A DNA stretch of 64,000 nucleotides from Dyadobacter sp. Leaf189 (GTDB taxonomy: Bacteria; Bacteroidota; Bacteroidia; Cytophagales; Spirosomataceae): contig NZ_LMPS01000007.1 in assembly GCF_001424405.1 (NCBI RefSeq), positions 62,268 to 126,267 of the forward strand, given 5' to 3'. Shown here one piece after another: positions 15,454-24,695 of this stretch (within the stretch, counting starts at the first letter, position 1; every line of letters begins with the position of its first letter). Under the pieces are notes generated by a model. It was not told the DNA's origin. It saw only the letters and a program-made list of their open reading frames with translations, and made no database searches. The position numbers were made by a program, and so were the translations under genes.

Positions 15454-18360
15454 ATGAACGTGATATATCTCCTCCCGCAACGTGGTATGCTGTTGCTTTT
15501 CAGTATCATAGTGTTTGTCTTTGTTGGTTTTAATAAAAACAAAAATCAACTGAACAAGCCAGAAAAATCGGGCTCCGTTACTTTCCAGGCGGCAGATACC
15601 TCCAAACTGTACGTGCCCGAGGACCTGGAAGCGACGCTCTGGGCAGAAGCACCGATGTTTTACAATCCTACCAATATGGATATCGATGCAAAAGGCAGGA
15701 TATGGATTACAGAAGCTGTTAATTACCGGGATTTTAATACAAAACCCGCAGAGCGGCTAAGCCACAAACAAAAGGGCGACCGCGTGATGATCCTGGAAGA
15801 CAAAGACGGAGATGGGAAGGCTGAAACTTCAAAGGTATTCGTAGAAGATACATTGCTTACCTCGCCGCTGGGCATTGCAGTGATCGGTAACAAAACGATC
15901 GTATCCTGCGCCCCGAATCTGATCATTTACACGGATTCAGACGGTGACGATAAGCCCGACAGCCGCGAAGTGCTGCTCACAGGATTTGGCGGTTTTGACC
16001 ATGATCATTCTTTGCATTCCCTCGTAGCCGGACCCGACGGAAGATACTATTTCAATACCGGAAATGCGGGGCCGCACCATGTAAAAGATAAAAGCGGCTG
16101 GACTTTGCGCAGCGGCAGTCTTTATACCGGAGGTACGCCTTATAACAAGTCAAATCAGGGTAACCAGAAGTCTGACGATGGTCGCATTTGGGTCGGCGGA
16201 CTTGCTTTGCGCATTAATCCCGACGGAACAGGACTTAAAGTTTTAGGTCACAATTTCAGGAACAGCTTCGAGGTTTGCCTGGACAGTTACGGGAATATGT
16301 GGCAGAACGACAATGACGATCAGGTAATTACGTGCCGTGTTTCGTTTTTGCAGGAGAATGGAAATGCAGGTTACTTCTCGGCTGACGGAACAAGGTACTG
16401 GCAAGCCGACCGGCGTCCGGGACAGGATATTTTCACAACACACTGGCATCAGGAAGACCCTGGTGTAATGCCCGCGGGCGACAACACTGGTGCGGGCTCG
16501 CCTACCGGGATTGTTTTTTACGAAGGTGATGCGCTTGGAAAAGATTACCGCGGGACCTTACTGAGCTGCGAAGCTGGCCGGAACGTCATTTTTGCATACA
16601 AACCCGAACAAACCGGCGCAGGTTTTAAGCTCGACCGCCGCGATCTGATCAGCTCTTTTCCACAAGCGAACGAGCGTTATGAGTGGTATGAAACAGATAA
16701 GGATACCCGAAAATGGTTTCGACCGTCGGACATAGCAGTTGGTCCCGACGGCGCGCTTTACATTGCCGATTGGTACGATCCGGTGGTAGGCGGGCATGCA
16801 ATGAAAGACAAAGCTGGTTACGGGCGCATTTACCGCATTACGCCGAAAGGAAAGAAGTTAACCACGCCAAAAATTGACCTTACAACAACTTCCGGCCTGA
16901 TTGAAGCATTGAAAAGTCCGGCGGTGAATGTGCGGCTGCTGGGATTTGAAGGTCTGAAAGCAAAAGGTGAGCAGGTTATAGGTGAAGTGAAGCAATTATT
17001 GACCGCCGATAATCCATTCCACCAGGCGCGGGCGATCTGGCTACTGTCGCAGCTGGGTGAAAAAGGCGCGGCAGAAGTGGATAAGCTCACCAGATCAGCC
17101 AATTCCGCGCATAGACTTACTGCTTTCCGGGCACTGCGCTCCAATGGTAAATCAGACGGTTTTCTGGAACAACTGTCAAATGATCCCGATGCGGCTGTGC
17201 GCAGGGAAGTGGCAATTGCATTGCGTGACCTGCCTTATGAACAGGCGTACAAGCCGCTCCGGAATTTGATTAAAAACTATAATGGCAAAGATCCGTGGAT
17301 GCTGGAAGCAATTGGTACTGCCTCTGAGGGGAAAGAACGAAAAGTATATTCGAGTGTGAGGGAAATGTTTAAGACAGATCCGGAGTACTGGAGTGCGCAA
17401 CGTGCTAACCTGACCTGGCGTTTGCATCCTGTAAATGCAATTGATGATCTGAAAGCCAGGGCCAACTCCCCGAAAGTGCCGCAGCCGGAGCGGAAAAAAG
17501 CATTAACTGCACTTGGTTTTATCAAAGACAAAAAATCAGCAGAAGCAATGGTCACTTTGGCTAAATCCACTTTACCGGACGTAGCCACGCAGGCTTCCTG
17601 GTGGCTGAACTTCCGGAAAACAAACGATTGGGCTGAGCTAATGAACTGGGAAGAAGCTACTGCGCAGCAAATAACGCCTGCATACCGGCAAATGCTCGAA
17701 AAGAAGAAAATAGTAAGTGACAAAACGCAAACACTGCCTGCCAGAGTGGAAGCCGCGAAGTTAATGGCCGTGAATGTTGACGGTGGCAATATTCTGGTTG
17801 ATATGCGCGTGCAGGGGCAGTTGCCGGATACGATCGCGAAGTCTGTCAGCGAGATAATCTTTAAAAACCCCGACGCGAATGTGCGCGTAGTAGCGAGCCA
17901 GTTTTTTCCAAGAAACGGGAAAGTACTGAAAACAGACTTTATAGCGAGAATGAAGCCTGATGTGGCACAGGGAAAGAAAGTTTTTGAAACCTATTGCACT
18001 GCCTGCCACAAACACGGCCAGAATGGAGCCGATATAGGGCCTGATCTGACGCTTGTACATACAAAGTTTGACAAAGGCGGCTTGTTGGATGCCATTATCA
18101 ATCCCTCAGCGAGCATGGTTTTCGGATATGAAAGCTATACCATTGTCACCAAAAACGGAGAAACGCACTTTGGCTTTTTGATGAGTGATGGGGCCAATGT
18201 AGTACTCAAAGATGCAGCTGGAAAGCAGCATTCGATCAAGGCAGACCAGATCAGGAGCCGCGAAAAAATGCCGAATTCACTGATGCCGGAGCCCGTTACA
18301 TTGGGATTGGAGGAACAGGATCTGGCAGATCTGACCGGTTACCTGCTTAGTTTTAAATAG
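15454..18360 (+). CDS. PVC-type haem-binding membrane dehydrogenase with HEAT repeats and cytochrome c domain
   Basis: A 968-residue exported protein: N-terminal hydrophobic anchor (about 10-26), a beta-propeller dehydrogenase-like domain (about 45-460; EDKDGDGKAETSKVF and GPDGALYIADWYDP are typical), HEAT-like helical repeats (470-760), and a C-terminal cytochrome c domain with the haem site C848-T-A-C-H852 and likely Met ligand in KMPNSLMP. This architecture matches the large protein family first described in Planctomycetes/Verrucomicrobia and frequent in Bacteroidota. It probably oxidises a sugar-like substrate and passes electrons to haem c. ATG 15454 is preferred over an upstream ATG at 15406 that would overlap the isomerase gene by 47 bases. 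Confidence 0.88.
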   Translation: MNVIYLLPQRGMLLLFSIIVFVFVGFNKNKNQLNKPEKSGSVTFQAADTSKLYVPEDLEATLWAEAPMFYNPTNMDIDAKGRIWITEAVNYRDFNTKPAERLSHKQKGDRVMILEDKDGDGKAETSKVFVEDTLLTSPLGIAVIGNKTIVSCAPNLIIYTDSDGDDKPDSREVLLTGFGGFDHDHSLHSLVAGPDGRYYFNTGNAGPHHVKDKSGWTLRSGSLYTGGTPYNKSNQGNQKSDDGRIWVGGLALRINPDGTGLKVLGHNFRNSFEVCLDSYGNMWQNDNDDQVITCRVSFLQENGNAGYFSADGTRYWQADRRPGQDIFTTHWHQEDPGVMPAGDNTGAGSPTGIVFYEGDALGKDYRGTLLSCEAGRNVIFAYKPEQTGAGFKLDRRDLISSFPQANERYEWYETDKDTRKWFRPSDIAVGPDGALYIADWYDPVVGGHAMKDKAGYGRIYRITPKGKKLTTPKIDLTTTSGLIEALKSPAVNVRLLGFEGLKAKGEQVIGEVKQLLTADNPFHQARAIWLLSQLGEKGAAEVDKLTRSANSAHRLTAFRALRSNGKSDGFLEQLSNDPDAAVRREVAIALRDLPYEQAYKPLRNLIKNYNGKDPWMLEAIGTASEGKERKVYSSVREMFKTDPEYWSAQRANLTWRLHPVNAIDDLKARANSPKVPQPERKKALTALGFIKDKKSAEAMVTLAKSTLPDVATQASWWLNFRKTNDWAELMNWEEATAQQITPAYRQMLEKKKIVSDKTQTLPARVEAAKLMAVNVDGGNILVDMRVQGQLPDTIAKSVSEIIFKNPDANVRVVASQFFPRNGKVLKTDFIARMKPDVAQGKKVFETYCTACHKHGQNGADIGPDLTLVHTKFDKGGLLDAIINPSASMVFGYESYTIVTKNGETHFGFLMSDGANVVLKDAAGKQHSIKADQIRSREKMPNSLMPEPVTLGLEEQDLADLTGYLLSFK

Positions 18361-18370
18361 GAGGAAGTTA

Positions 18371-19489
18371 CTATTTCAAGCGACCGTATTTGCGCATAAT
18401 ATCCAGCAGCTTCTCTTTGGGTAGCTCTTCCACTTTGTGCCCCTGCGTTCCTTCGGAAGTTCTGGCCATTAAAAGTGAGTTAATGATCGCCTCCTCAGTT
18501 GACTCGATCGCTGCCAGGAAAAATGGAGAAGTGGCATCATTGATAAGGAAAGTGGCAGGAGCAGTTCGCTCAGGCGCATCGTGCAGCACGATATTGGCAG
18601 TTGAGAATGCAATCACAAAGTCGCCGCTTCCATTGGATGCGATGCCGCCTGTTTGCGCCAATCCCATGAATGCTCTCTTGGCTAATCTTTTCAGATTGCG
18701 TGCATCAAGCGGCGCGTCAGTTGCCAGCACCATCATGCAGGAGCCGTCGGGCGATTTATCCAGCATTTCTTTGAAAGCATACTGGCCTAGTTCTTCGCCC
18801 ACAGGAACTCCGTTTACCTTTAATACCCCGCCGAAATTGGTCTGTACCAATACACCAACCGTGTACCCGCCGAGCTTTTGAGGCAGCTTACGCGATGCTG
18901 TGCCTATTCCGCCTTTCCAGTTGAAGCAAATGGTGCCGGTACCTGCGCCAACATTTCCTTCCTGCACGGGACCATTCTCAGCTTGCGCCAATGCATTCAG
19001 AACGTGCTCTTTACGTACATGCCGGCCGCGGATATCATTTAAAAAACTGTCGTTGGTTTCACCCACTACCGGGTTAACAGATCTTACATTCTCATTGCCT
19101 TTTTGTCCGAGTGTCCAGTCAATGATCGCATCAGCGGCTGTGGGTACGCTCAAAGTATTGGTCAAAACAATAGGTGACTCCATGGTACCCAGTTCTTCTA
19201 CCTGCGAGTAGCCTGTCATTTTACCAAAACCATTTCCGATATACATAGCAGCCTGTACTTTCTGCTGAAACAGATTGCCTTCATGCGGGATAATGGCAGT
19301 CACGCCGGTACGGATATCCGCTCCCTCGGTAAGTGTAACCTGGCCCACCTTCACGCCAGCTACATCTGTGATCGCATTCATGGTGCCAGTGGGAAGTACA
19401 CCTATTTTAATACCCAGGTCGCGGGCTCTTTTTTGTGCAAATGAAAACGCCGGCAGCAAAGCCAGCAGGAGGAGGAGTGACTTGTTCAT
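18371..19489 (-). CDS. P1 family (DmpA-like) peptidase, exported
   Basis: A 372-residue protein with a signal peptide (1-18, ending SFAQ) and the S58/DmpA domain: TDVAGVKVGQVTL (41-53), NVGAGTGTICFNWKGG, and ASNGSGDFVIAFS, the Gly/Ser region where members self-cleave to expose the N-terminal nucleophile. Members are aminopeptidases for D- or beta-amino acid peptides; the natural substrate here is unknown. The gene converges with the haem dehydrogenase (10 bases apart). Confidence 0.9.
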   Translation of the reverse strand: MNKSLLLLLALLPAFSFAQKRARDLGIKIGVLPTGTMNAITDVAGVKVGQVTLTEGADIRTGVTAIIPHEGNLFQQKVQAAMYIGNGFGKMTGYSQVEELGTMESPIVLTNTLSVPTAADAIIDWTLGQKGNENVRSVNPVVGETNDSFLNDIRGRHVRKEHVLNALAQAENGPVQEGNVGAGTGTICFNWKGGIGTASRKLPQKLGGYTVGVLVQTNFGGVLKVNGVPVGEELGQYAFKEMLDKSPDGSCMMVLATDAPLDARNLKRLAKRAFMGLAQTGGIASNGSGDFVIAFSTANIVLHDAPERTAPATFLINDATSPFFLAAIESTEEAIINSLLMARTSEGTQGHKVEELPKEKLLDIMRKYGRLK

Positions 19490-19517
19490 AGCTGTTTATA
19501 AAAATGAAATATACTAA

Positions 19518-19551
19518 AAAACCGCTGGCGAATAAGCGCACCAGCGGTTTT
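19518..19551 (-). terminator. Terminator after the DUF4249 gene
   Basis: Stem AAAACCGCTGG / CCAGCGGTTTT, 11 bp, 12-base loop, 20 bases past the stop of the DUF4249 gene. It can work in both directions. Confidence 0.8.
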
Positions 19552-19571
19552 TGACAAGAACAAAAAATCCC

Positions 19572-20495
19572 TTAATCGTCGTCCGGACGTGCTTTTTCAG
19601 GAATAATGGTAGTCTCCAACCGGCTTACTGCCGACGCACCGAAAAAGCCCAGCGCTTTGCTGCCGGAAGCATTTGTATTGGTGATGTTGGAGCGCACATT
19701 CGCGATCGGAGTGGCGAAAAGGCCGCCGTTGTTTGCCTGCTCCCGAATTTGTTTCAAAAACTCAAAAGCTTCATTGGTAATACTGTGGAGCTCTACGCCT
19801 ACCTGGTCGCCGGCCGAGTAAAGCGAGTCGACTGTAATAGACTGCCGGAGTGGCAAAATGAAGATCAGCCCGTCGGAAGGAGCACCGGAGCCAAATGCAG
19901 CGTCGTAGGCAATGGAAATGTTGACAGCCTTGTCGACAGTGGCTTTGCCTTTCACCACCGGCTTGATCCAGTAGGTGTCACCTTCCCCCAAAAAATCGCG
20001 GGCGTAAAACTCTGCTACATATCCCTCTCTGGGTCCTTTATCCGGCTCAAATGGCAGCTTTTCCTTGGTATAAACAACGGAATCGACCGCAGGCACACGT
20101 TTCAGCTCGGTAGTGGAAGTGTAAGTATCTGTTCCTTGTTTGATAGTCAATGTATAAGTGCGCCCAACTTTACCCAGCGTGTCACCGGTTTTTTGCCAGA
20201 TATAATTTCCATTGTTGGCAACATCTTCAAACAGGTATACCGCTCCCTGATCATCTTTCACACTTACTTCTGCGTCGAGGACAGGCTTAGCCGGACTATT
20301 GTCAAAATAGCTTGCAGACCAGGTCAGCCGGATCGTTTGGGGCCCGGCCTGGTTGGTAATCCACCCGTCTACCACCAGCTGAGGTGGCCCGCTTTGCGTT
20401 TCCAGGTCAATCACATCTTCACAACCCGTCAGGAAAACACCCAGAAACGCGATCAATGCACTGAGTTTTATAATGGATATCTTCAAATGTTTCAT
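19572..20495 (-). CDS. DUF4249 lipoprotein, partner of TonB-dependent receptor
   Basis: A 307-residue lipoprotein: lipobox LTGC with C25, then a beta-rich DUF4249 domain (CEDVIDLE at 25-32, VVDGWITNQ near 41-49, and repeated beta strands). DUF4249 proteins are encoded with TonB-dependent receptors in Bacteroidota and are thought to sit on the outside of the outer membrane, in the way SusD sits on SusC. It follows the receptor gene with a 12-base gap, in one operon. Ligand unknown. Confidence 0.88.
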   Translation of the reverse strand: MKHLKISIIKLSALIAFLGVFLTGCEDVIDLETQSGPPQLVVDGWITNQAGPQTIRLTWSASYFDNSPAKPVLDAEVSVKDDQGAVYLFEDVANNGNYIWQKTGDTLGKVGRTYTLTIKQGTDTYTSTTELKRVPAVDSVVYTKEKLPFEPDKGPREGYVAEFYARDFLGEGDTYWIKPVVKGKATVDKAVNISIAYDAAFGSGAPSDGLIFILPLRQSITVDSLYSAGDQVGVELHSITNEAFEFLKQIREQANNGGLFATPIANVRSNITNTNASGSKALGFFGASAVSRLETTIIPEKARPDDD

Positions 20496-20507
20496 TTCAA
20501 TGGCTGG

Positions 20508-22874
20508 TTAAAATTTGAAATTGTAGGTAAGCGCCGGGATAAAGCTGCCGATCACTGCATAACGCACAGCCTCTGTTTTGAGCGGAGTATCCTGATTGGC
20601 CCGGGTATAAACCGAGAATGGATTACGGCGGTTATACACATTGTAAGTCGAAAATACCCACTCACCCTCGCCAGCCCTGAATAGTTTCCGCTTCGATTTC
20701 AAAGTTGCTGCAAGGTCGAGCCGGTGGTATGCGGGAATGCGGTTGTTGTTTCTTGTATTGGCGTAATTGTTGCCGACCGGCCAGCCCTGGAATTCCCAGC
20801 GGTTGGTCGGGAAAGTAGCCGGTGTGCCCGAAGTAATCGTGAAGTTCGCGGAGAGCGACAGGCGCTTGCTCATCTCGTAAATAGCCACAGAAGTGAAGTT
20901 ATGCGGCTTGTCGAAGCGCGCCGGGAACCAGTCATTGTTGTTAATGCTTTGTACCTGCCTTTCCGTGCGGGACAATGTATAGCTGATCCAGCCGGTCAGT
21001 TTTCCTTTATTTTTCTTCAAATAAAATTCAGCACCGTAGGCGCGCCCTCTTCCAAAGAGCAGATCTCCTGCAACAAACTGGTTTAGAAGCAATTCAGAGC
21101 CAGGCACATAGTCGATCTGGTTGTACAGCTTTTTGTAGTAAACCTCCACGGAAGCTTCGTACATATTATCCTTGAAGTTCTGGAACCAGCCCAATGCGAC
21201 CTGATCGGCCTTTTCCGGCTGGATAATGGGCGAGCTTAATGTCCAAACATCCAGCGGCGATGCTGCGGCGGTATTGGAAAGTAAATGCAGGTATTGCGCC
21301 GTGCGGTTGTAGCTAGCTTTGATAGATGCATTGGAACTTACGCCAATATTCAGCGCGGCACGTGGCTCCCAGTTCCCATAACCTTTAATCACATCACCTC
21401 TTTTGTAATCAGTTCCCGGGAAAACGGGGAATTTTCGTTGTCCAACTTCGTCGGTATAATATTGATACTCAGTACCAGGTCCGAGGCTGCGGAAATAGGA
21501 GTAGCGGATACCATATTGCAGGGAAATGCGATCGGAGAGTTTCTGCTCATTTCCGATATAAAAGGCCGATTCGTCAGCATATTTCGGATCGAGGCTGATG
21601 TCGGTTTCCTGTCCTTCCGATACTGCCACAGCGCGGCCGGGGCGGGTATCATAGTAAATGTACTGTCCGCCGAAAGTCAGCTGGTTATTGGGTGTGAGAT
21701 AAAATGTAAAGTCCGGCTTGAAGCTGGCGCTGATGATCTTGGATTTCCAGTCAAACCGGTCTTTTGCACTCGGGTCATTCACATTCTGGCCGAGTGAATA
21801 ATCGTAATTGCTGTAATAGCCCGTCAGGTTCATGAAGAGCTTGTTGGAGAAAATGTGGTTCCAGCGGCCAGTCGCAGTTGCATTACCCCAGCCAAAACCA
21901 AAATCGCCGCCGCCGAAAACATCTTTACCGAAATATCCCGAAGCATAAAAGGTATCCTTGTCGCCCAGCTGGTAGTTTACTTTGGCAGTCAGATCATAGA
22001 AATAAAACTTGGAATCGCGCAGATCAGAGTTCAGGAAAGGTTTTGCCAGGACATCGATGTAAGACCTGCGCCCGGCAACGATAAATGAGCCTTTTCCTTT
22101 TGCAAAAGGCTGTTCGTAGGTAAGTCGCGAAAAAATGGTACCAATTCCGCCATTAACCTCCCTTTTCTTGGAGTTACCTTCTTTCATCCGAACATCCAGA
22201 ATAGACGAGATCCTCCCGCCATACTGCGCCGGAATCCCACCTTTGATCAGCTTGACGTCTTTCACCGCATCAGGATTGAAAACCGAGAAAAATCCGAAAA
22301 GGTGAGAGGAGTTGTAAACAGGCGCTTCGTCGAGCAAAACCAGGTTTTGGGAAACATCACCACCGCGTACATTGAAACCTGAGGCACCTTCACCGACCGT
22401 AGTTACGCCAGGTAACAGCTGAATGCTGCGGATCAGGTCCACTTCACCAAGTAATGCCGGCATTTTACGGATGGTTTTCATTTCCACCTTGTTTACCGAC
22501 ATTTCAATGCTTCGAACGTTTTCGTCTTCCCGCTGCGTGGAAACAGTTACTTCCTGCAACTGGTTACTCTCGTCTTCCATCTCAATGCTGATCGTTTTAT
22601 CCGCATCCAGTGTCACTTCTCTCGTAACTTTCTGGTAACCAATGTAGCTGAAAACCAGCGTGTAAGTTCCGTCAGGCAAGGTAATGGAGTAAAAGCCGTA
22701 GGGATTGGTAACTACGCCCGTGGAAGCTTCTCGCACGTAGACCGAAACGCCGATCAGCCCTTCTCCATTGGCTTTGTCTTTTACGTAACCGCTTACCGTA
22801 TGGCGGTTTTGAGCGGATACCTGCAGGCAGGTGCCAATCAGCATGAGTAATAAGTAAAGTGTTCTGTTTTCCAT
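20508..22874 (-). CDS. TonB-dependent receptor with carboxypeptidase-like regulatory domain
   Basis: A 788-residue outer-membrane receptor: signal peptide (1-21), CarboxypepD_reg-like domain (about 26-110, SGYVKDKANGEGLIGVSVYV), plug domain (about 125-235 with GFNVRGGDVSQNLVLLDEAPV) and a 22-strand barrel ending in an aromatic residue (NFKF). It imports an unknown ligand with energy from TonB-ExbBD. It belongs to the group paired with DUF4249 lipoproteins instead of SusD. The 228 bases upstream (22875-23102) contain the promoter region but no recognisable element or ORF. Confidence 0.94.
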   Translation of the reverse strand: MENRTLYLLLMLIGTCLQVSAQNRHTVSGYVKDKANGEGLIGVSVYVREASTGVVTNPYGFYSITLPDGTYTLVFSYIGYQKVTREVTLDADKTISIEMEDESNQLQEVTVSTQREDENVRSIEMSVNKVEMKTIRKMPALLGEVDLIRSIQLLPGVTTVGEGASGFNVRGGDVSQNLVLLDEAPVYNSSHLFGFFSVFNPDAVKDVKLIKGGIPAQYGGRISSILDVRMKEGNSKKREVNGGIGTIFSRLTYEQPFAKGKGSFIVAGRRSYIDVLAKPFLNSDLRDSKFYFYDLTAKVNYQLGDKDTFYASGYFGKDVFGGGDFGFGWGNATATGRWNHIFSNKLFMNLTGYYSNYDYSLGQNVNDPSAKDRFDWKSKIISASFKPDFTFYLTPNNQLTFGGQYIYYDTRPGRAVAVSEGQETDISLDPKYADESAFYIGNEQKLSDRISLQYGIRYSYFRSLGPGTEYQYYTDEVGQRKFPVFPGTDYKRGDVIKGYGNWEPRAALNIGVSSNASIKASYNRTAQYLHLLSNTAAASPLDVWTLSSPIIQPEKADQVALGWFQNFKDNMYEASVEVYYKKLYNQIDYVPGSELLLNQFVAGDLLFGRGRAYGAEFYLKKNKGKLTGWISYTLSRTERQVQSINNNDWFPARFDKPHNFTSVAIYEMSKRLSLSANFTITSGTPATFPTNRWEFQGWPVGNNYANTRNNNRIPAYHRLDLAATLKSKRKLFRAGEGEWVFSTYNVYNRRNPFSVYTRANQDTPLKTEAVRYAVIGSFIPALTYNFKF

Positions 22875-23102
22875 GGATTGATTTTCGTTCGGAGTTTTGA
22901 ATTTTTTCTATTCAACAGATTGACAACTCAAAAGGTAAATCCCCTCGATCTGAAAGGGTAAATGTTGTATTTAGCAAGCTAACCGGCAACAAAACAAGGT
23001 TTAAAGGCGGTATGTTGATAGAAAAAAGTGATGAACTAACTAAAAAATGGAGTCAATGGTCGATGTACTAAAACCAAAGTGCATTCCACTGATATAAATA
23101 TT

Positions 23103-23591
23103 TCAAGAATATTTTAATACCTCACTTTTATCGGGACATTCTTCCAGGAGCTGGCTTACCGATTTTTTCAGTTTAGGATCCACGAATTCTGCTGCTATTT
23201 CGAAGAGAGGGACTAATGTAAACCTACGTTCTTTAAGGCGGGGATGTGGCAGAGTAAGTATTTCTTTTTCGAGAATTGTATCGCCATAATACAGTATATC
23301 AATATCGATCAGCCTCGCGCCCCACCGCACTTTCCGGACACGGCCGAGTTCCTGCTCAATATGCAGCAAATGCGTTAAAAGCAGCTCCGGTTCATCTGTG
23401 GATGTGACTTCAACTACCTGATTCAGGAATGCAGGCTGGTCTGTCAGTCCCCAGGGTTCGGTTTCGTAAATGGAGGATTCGGTAACGATCGGCGCTTTTT
23501 CTGCGATCATTTGTCTTGCCTGCTTCAAAATCCCGGCGCGGTCGCCGAGATTGGAGCCTAACAGAAGGAATATTTTTCCGGAACCGGTCAT
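23103..23591 (-). CDS. folK: 2-amino-4-hydroxy-6-hydroxymethyldihydropteridine pyrophosphokinase
   Basis: A 162-residue HPPK with the conserved LLLGSNLGDR start (9-18), ETEPWG (45-50), FLNQVVEV, and the catalytic loop GARLIDIDILYYG (91-103) followed by LPHPRLKERRFTLVPL. It transfers pyrophosphate from ATP to hydroxymethyldihydropterin in folate synthesis. Full length, single domain, no DHPS or FolB fusion. It lies after rpmB on the same strand, separated by a terminator. Confidence 0.97.
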   Translation of the reverse strand: MTGSGKIFLLLGSNLGDRAGILKQARQMIAEKAPIVTESSIYETEPWGLTDQPAFLNQVVEVTSTDEPELLLTHLLHIEQELGRVRKVRWGARLIDIDILYYGDTILEKEILTLPHPRLKERRFTLVPLFEIAAEFVDPKLKKSVSQLLEECPDKSEVLKYS

Positions 23592-23627
23592 GCAGGCAAT
23601 TGGATATGTTGAGGTAAGTGCACGAAA

Positions 23628-23657
23628 AAAGGACTTCCCGATAAAAAGAAGTCCTTT
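23628..23657 (-). terminator. Terminator after rpmB
   Basis: Stem AAAGGACTTC / GAAGTCCTTT, 10 bp, 10-base loop, 21 bases past the rpmB stop; followed by T6 on the minus strand. Confidence 0.8.
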
Positions 23658-23678
23658 AAAAATAAATTCGTAAAATCC

Positions 23679-23918
23679 TTAGAACGTAAGTGTTCCTTTG
23701 TCGTATGCTTTCTGTATAGTTGCTTCAATACCGTTTTTATTGATGGTACGAAGCGCTGATGTTGCTACTTTCAACGTAACCCACTCTCCTGATGAAGGAA
23801 GGAAGAAACGTTTCTTCTGCAAATTCGGGAAGAATTTACGTTTTGTTTTATTGTTAGCGTGAGAAACGTTATTTCCAACGCGAGTTCTTTTACCTGTAAT
23901 TTGACAAACCTTAGCCAT
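23679..23918 (-). CDS. rpmB: 50S ribosomal protein L28
   Basis: A 79-residue ribosomal protein with the L28 start AKVCQITGKRTRVGNNVSHA and basic KTKRKFFPNLQKKRF. It lacks CxxC zinc pairs. rpmG, often next to rpmB, is absent here. Confidence 0.98.
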   Translation of the reverse strand: MAKVCQITGKRTRVGNNVSHANNKTKRKFFPNLQKKRFFLPSSGEWVTLKVATSALRTINKNGIEATIQKAYDKGTLTF

Positions 23919-23946
23919 AACCTTGCAATTTTTCCAAATGAGGGTG

Positions 23947-23954
23947 CAAAGATG
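23947..23954 (-). promoter_or_regulatory. -7 element of rpmB
   Basis: CATCTTTG on the minus strand, one mismatch to TAnnTTTG, followed by GCACCC as seen at many Bacteroidota ribosomal promoters; 28 bases before the start codon. Confidence 0.4.
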
Positions 23955-24008
23955 TGTAATTAATTTATTCTGAACAAATATCAGAAAGAGAAATTTTAAA
24001 AAAACACT

Positions 24009-24695
24009 TCACCATCGCATTCTGAAACCGACTCCGTGTACATTGTCAATGCGGATTTCCGGGTCAGCTGACAGGTATTTTCGCAATCTTGATATAAAAA
24101 CATCAAGGCTCCGTCCCATAAAATAATCGTCGTCTCCCCAGATTGCCTTTAAAAGTTCATCCCGGCGGATTACCTGGTCCGGCCGCTCCGCCAGGTACTT
24201 CAAAACCTCTGCTTCGCGAAAAGTGAGATTCTGGCTGGCTCCGTTCAGGTTCAATGTAAGTTTTTGAAAATCAAATGCATATTGTCCAACCTTGCTTGTA
24301 TTTGACTTCACCGTCGCAGGTTGCTCCGATTTGCTGCGCCGCAAAAAGACATCGATCCGCAGCCTCAACTCCTCAATGCTGAATGGTTTGGTAACATAAT
24401 CGTCTGCGCCAAGCCGCAGACCTTTGATCTTGTCTTCCTGCAGCGATCGCGCTGAAAGAAAAAGAATGGGCACCTGGCTGTCAGCAGCCCTGATTTTTTC
24501 GGCCAGTGTAAAGCCGTCCATTTTGGGAAGCATGATATCCAGCACGCAGATATCGAAATGTTCTTTGCCAAAGAAGTCCAGCGCCTCTGCTCCATCAGAA
24601 GCGTGAATTACTTCATAATCATACTCTTCAAGATTGTCTTTGGTCGCGAATGCCAGGTTCGGATCGTCTTCTGCGTACAGGATTCGTTTTTTCAT
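24009..24695 (-). CDS. OmpR-family response regulator
   Basis: A 228-residue regulator: receiver domain (4-118) with acid pair E9-D10-D11, phosphorylation site D53 in VLDIMLPKMDG, S81 and K103, then a winged-helix DNA-binding domain (about 130-226, RSLDVFISRLRKYL). It is activated by the histidine kinase encoded just upstream; the start codon overlaps the kinase stop as ATGA. A longer frame reaches back into the kinase gene (Met at 24770), but the family N-terminus begins at 24695. Confidence 0.95.
   Translation of the reverse strand: MKKRILYAEDDPNLAFATKDNLEEYDYEVIHASDGAEALDFFGKEHFDICVLDIMLPKMDGFTLAEKIRAADSQVPILFLSARSLQEDKIKGLRLGADDYVTKPFSIEELRLRIDVFLRRSKSEQPATVKSNTSKVGQYAFDFQKLTLNLNGASQNLTFREAEVLKYLAERPDQVIRRDELLKAIWGDDDYFMGRSLDVFISRLRKYLSADPEIRIDNVHGVGFRMRW

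Noticed and set aside
19551..20684. 377-codon plus-strand ORF
   Set aside because: It is antisense to the DUF4249 and receptor genes, has no family features, and the opposite strand carries a lipobox and a conserved operon.
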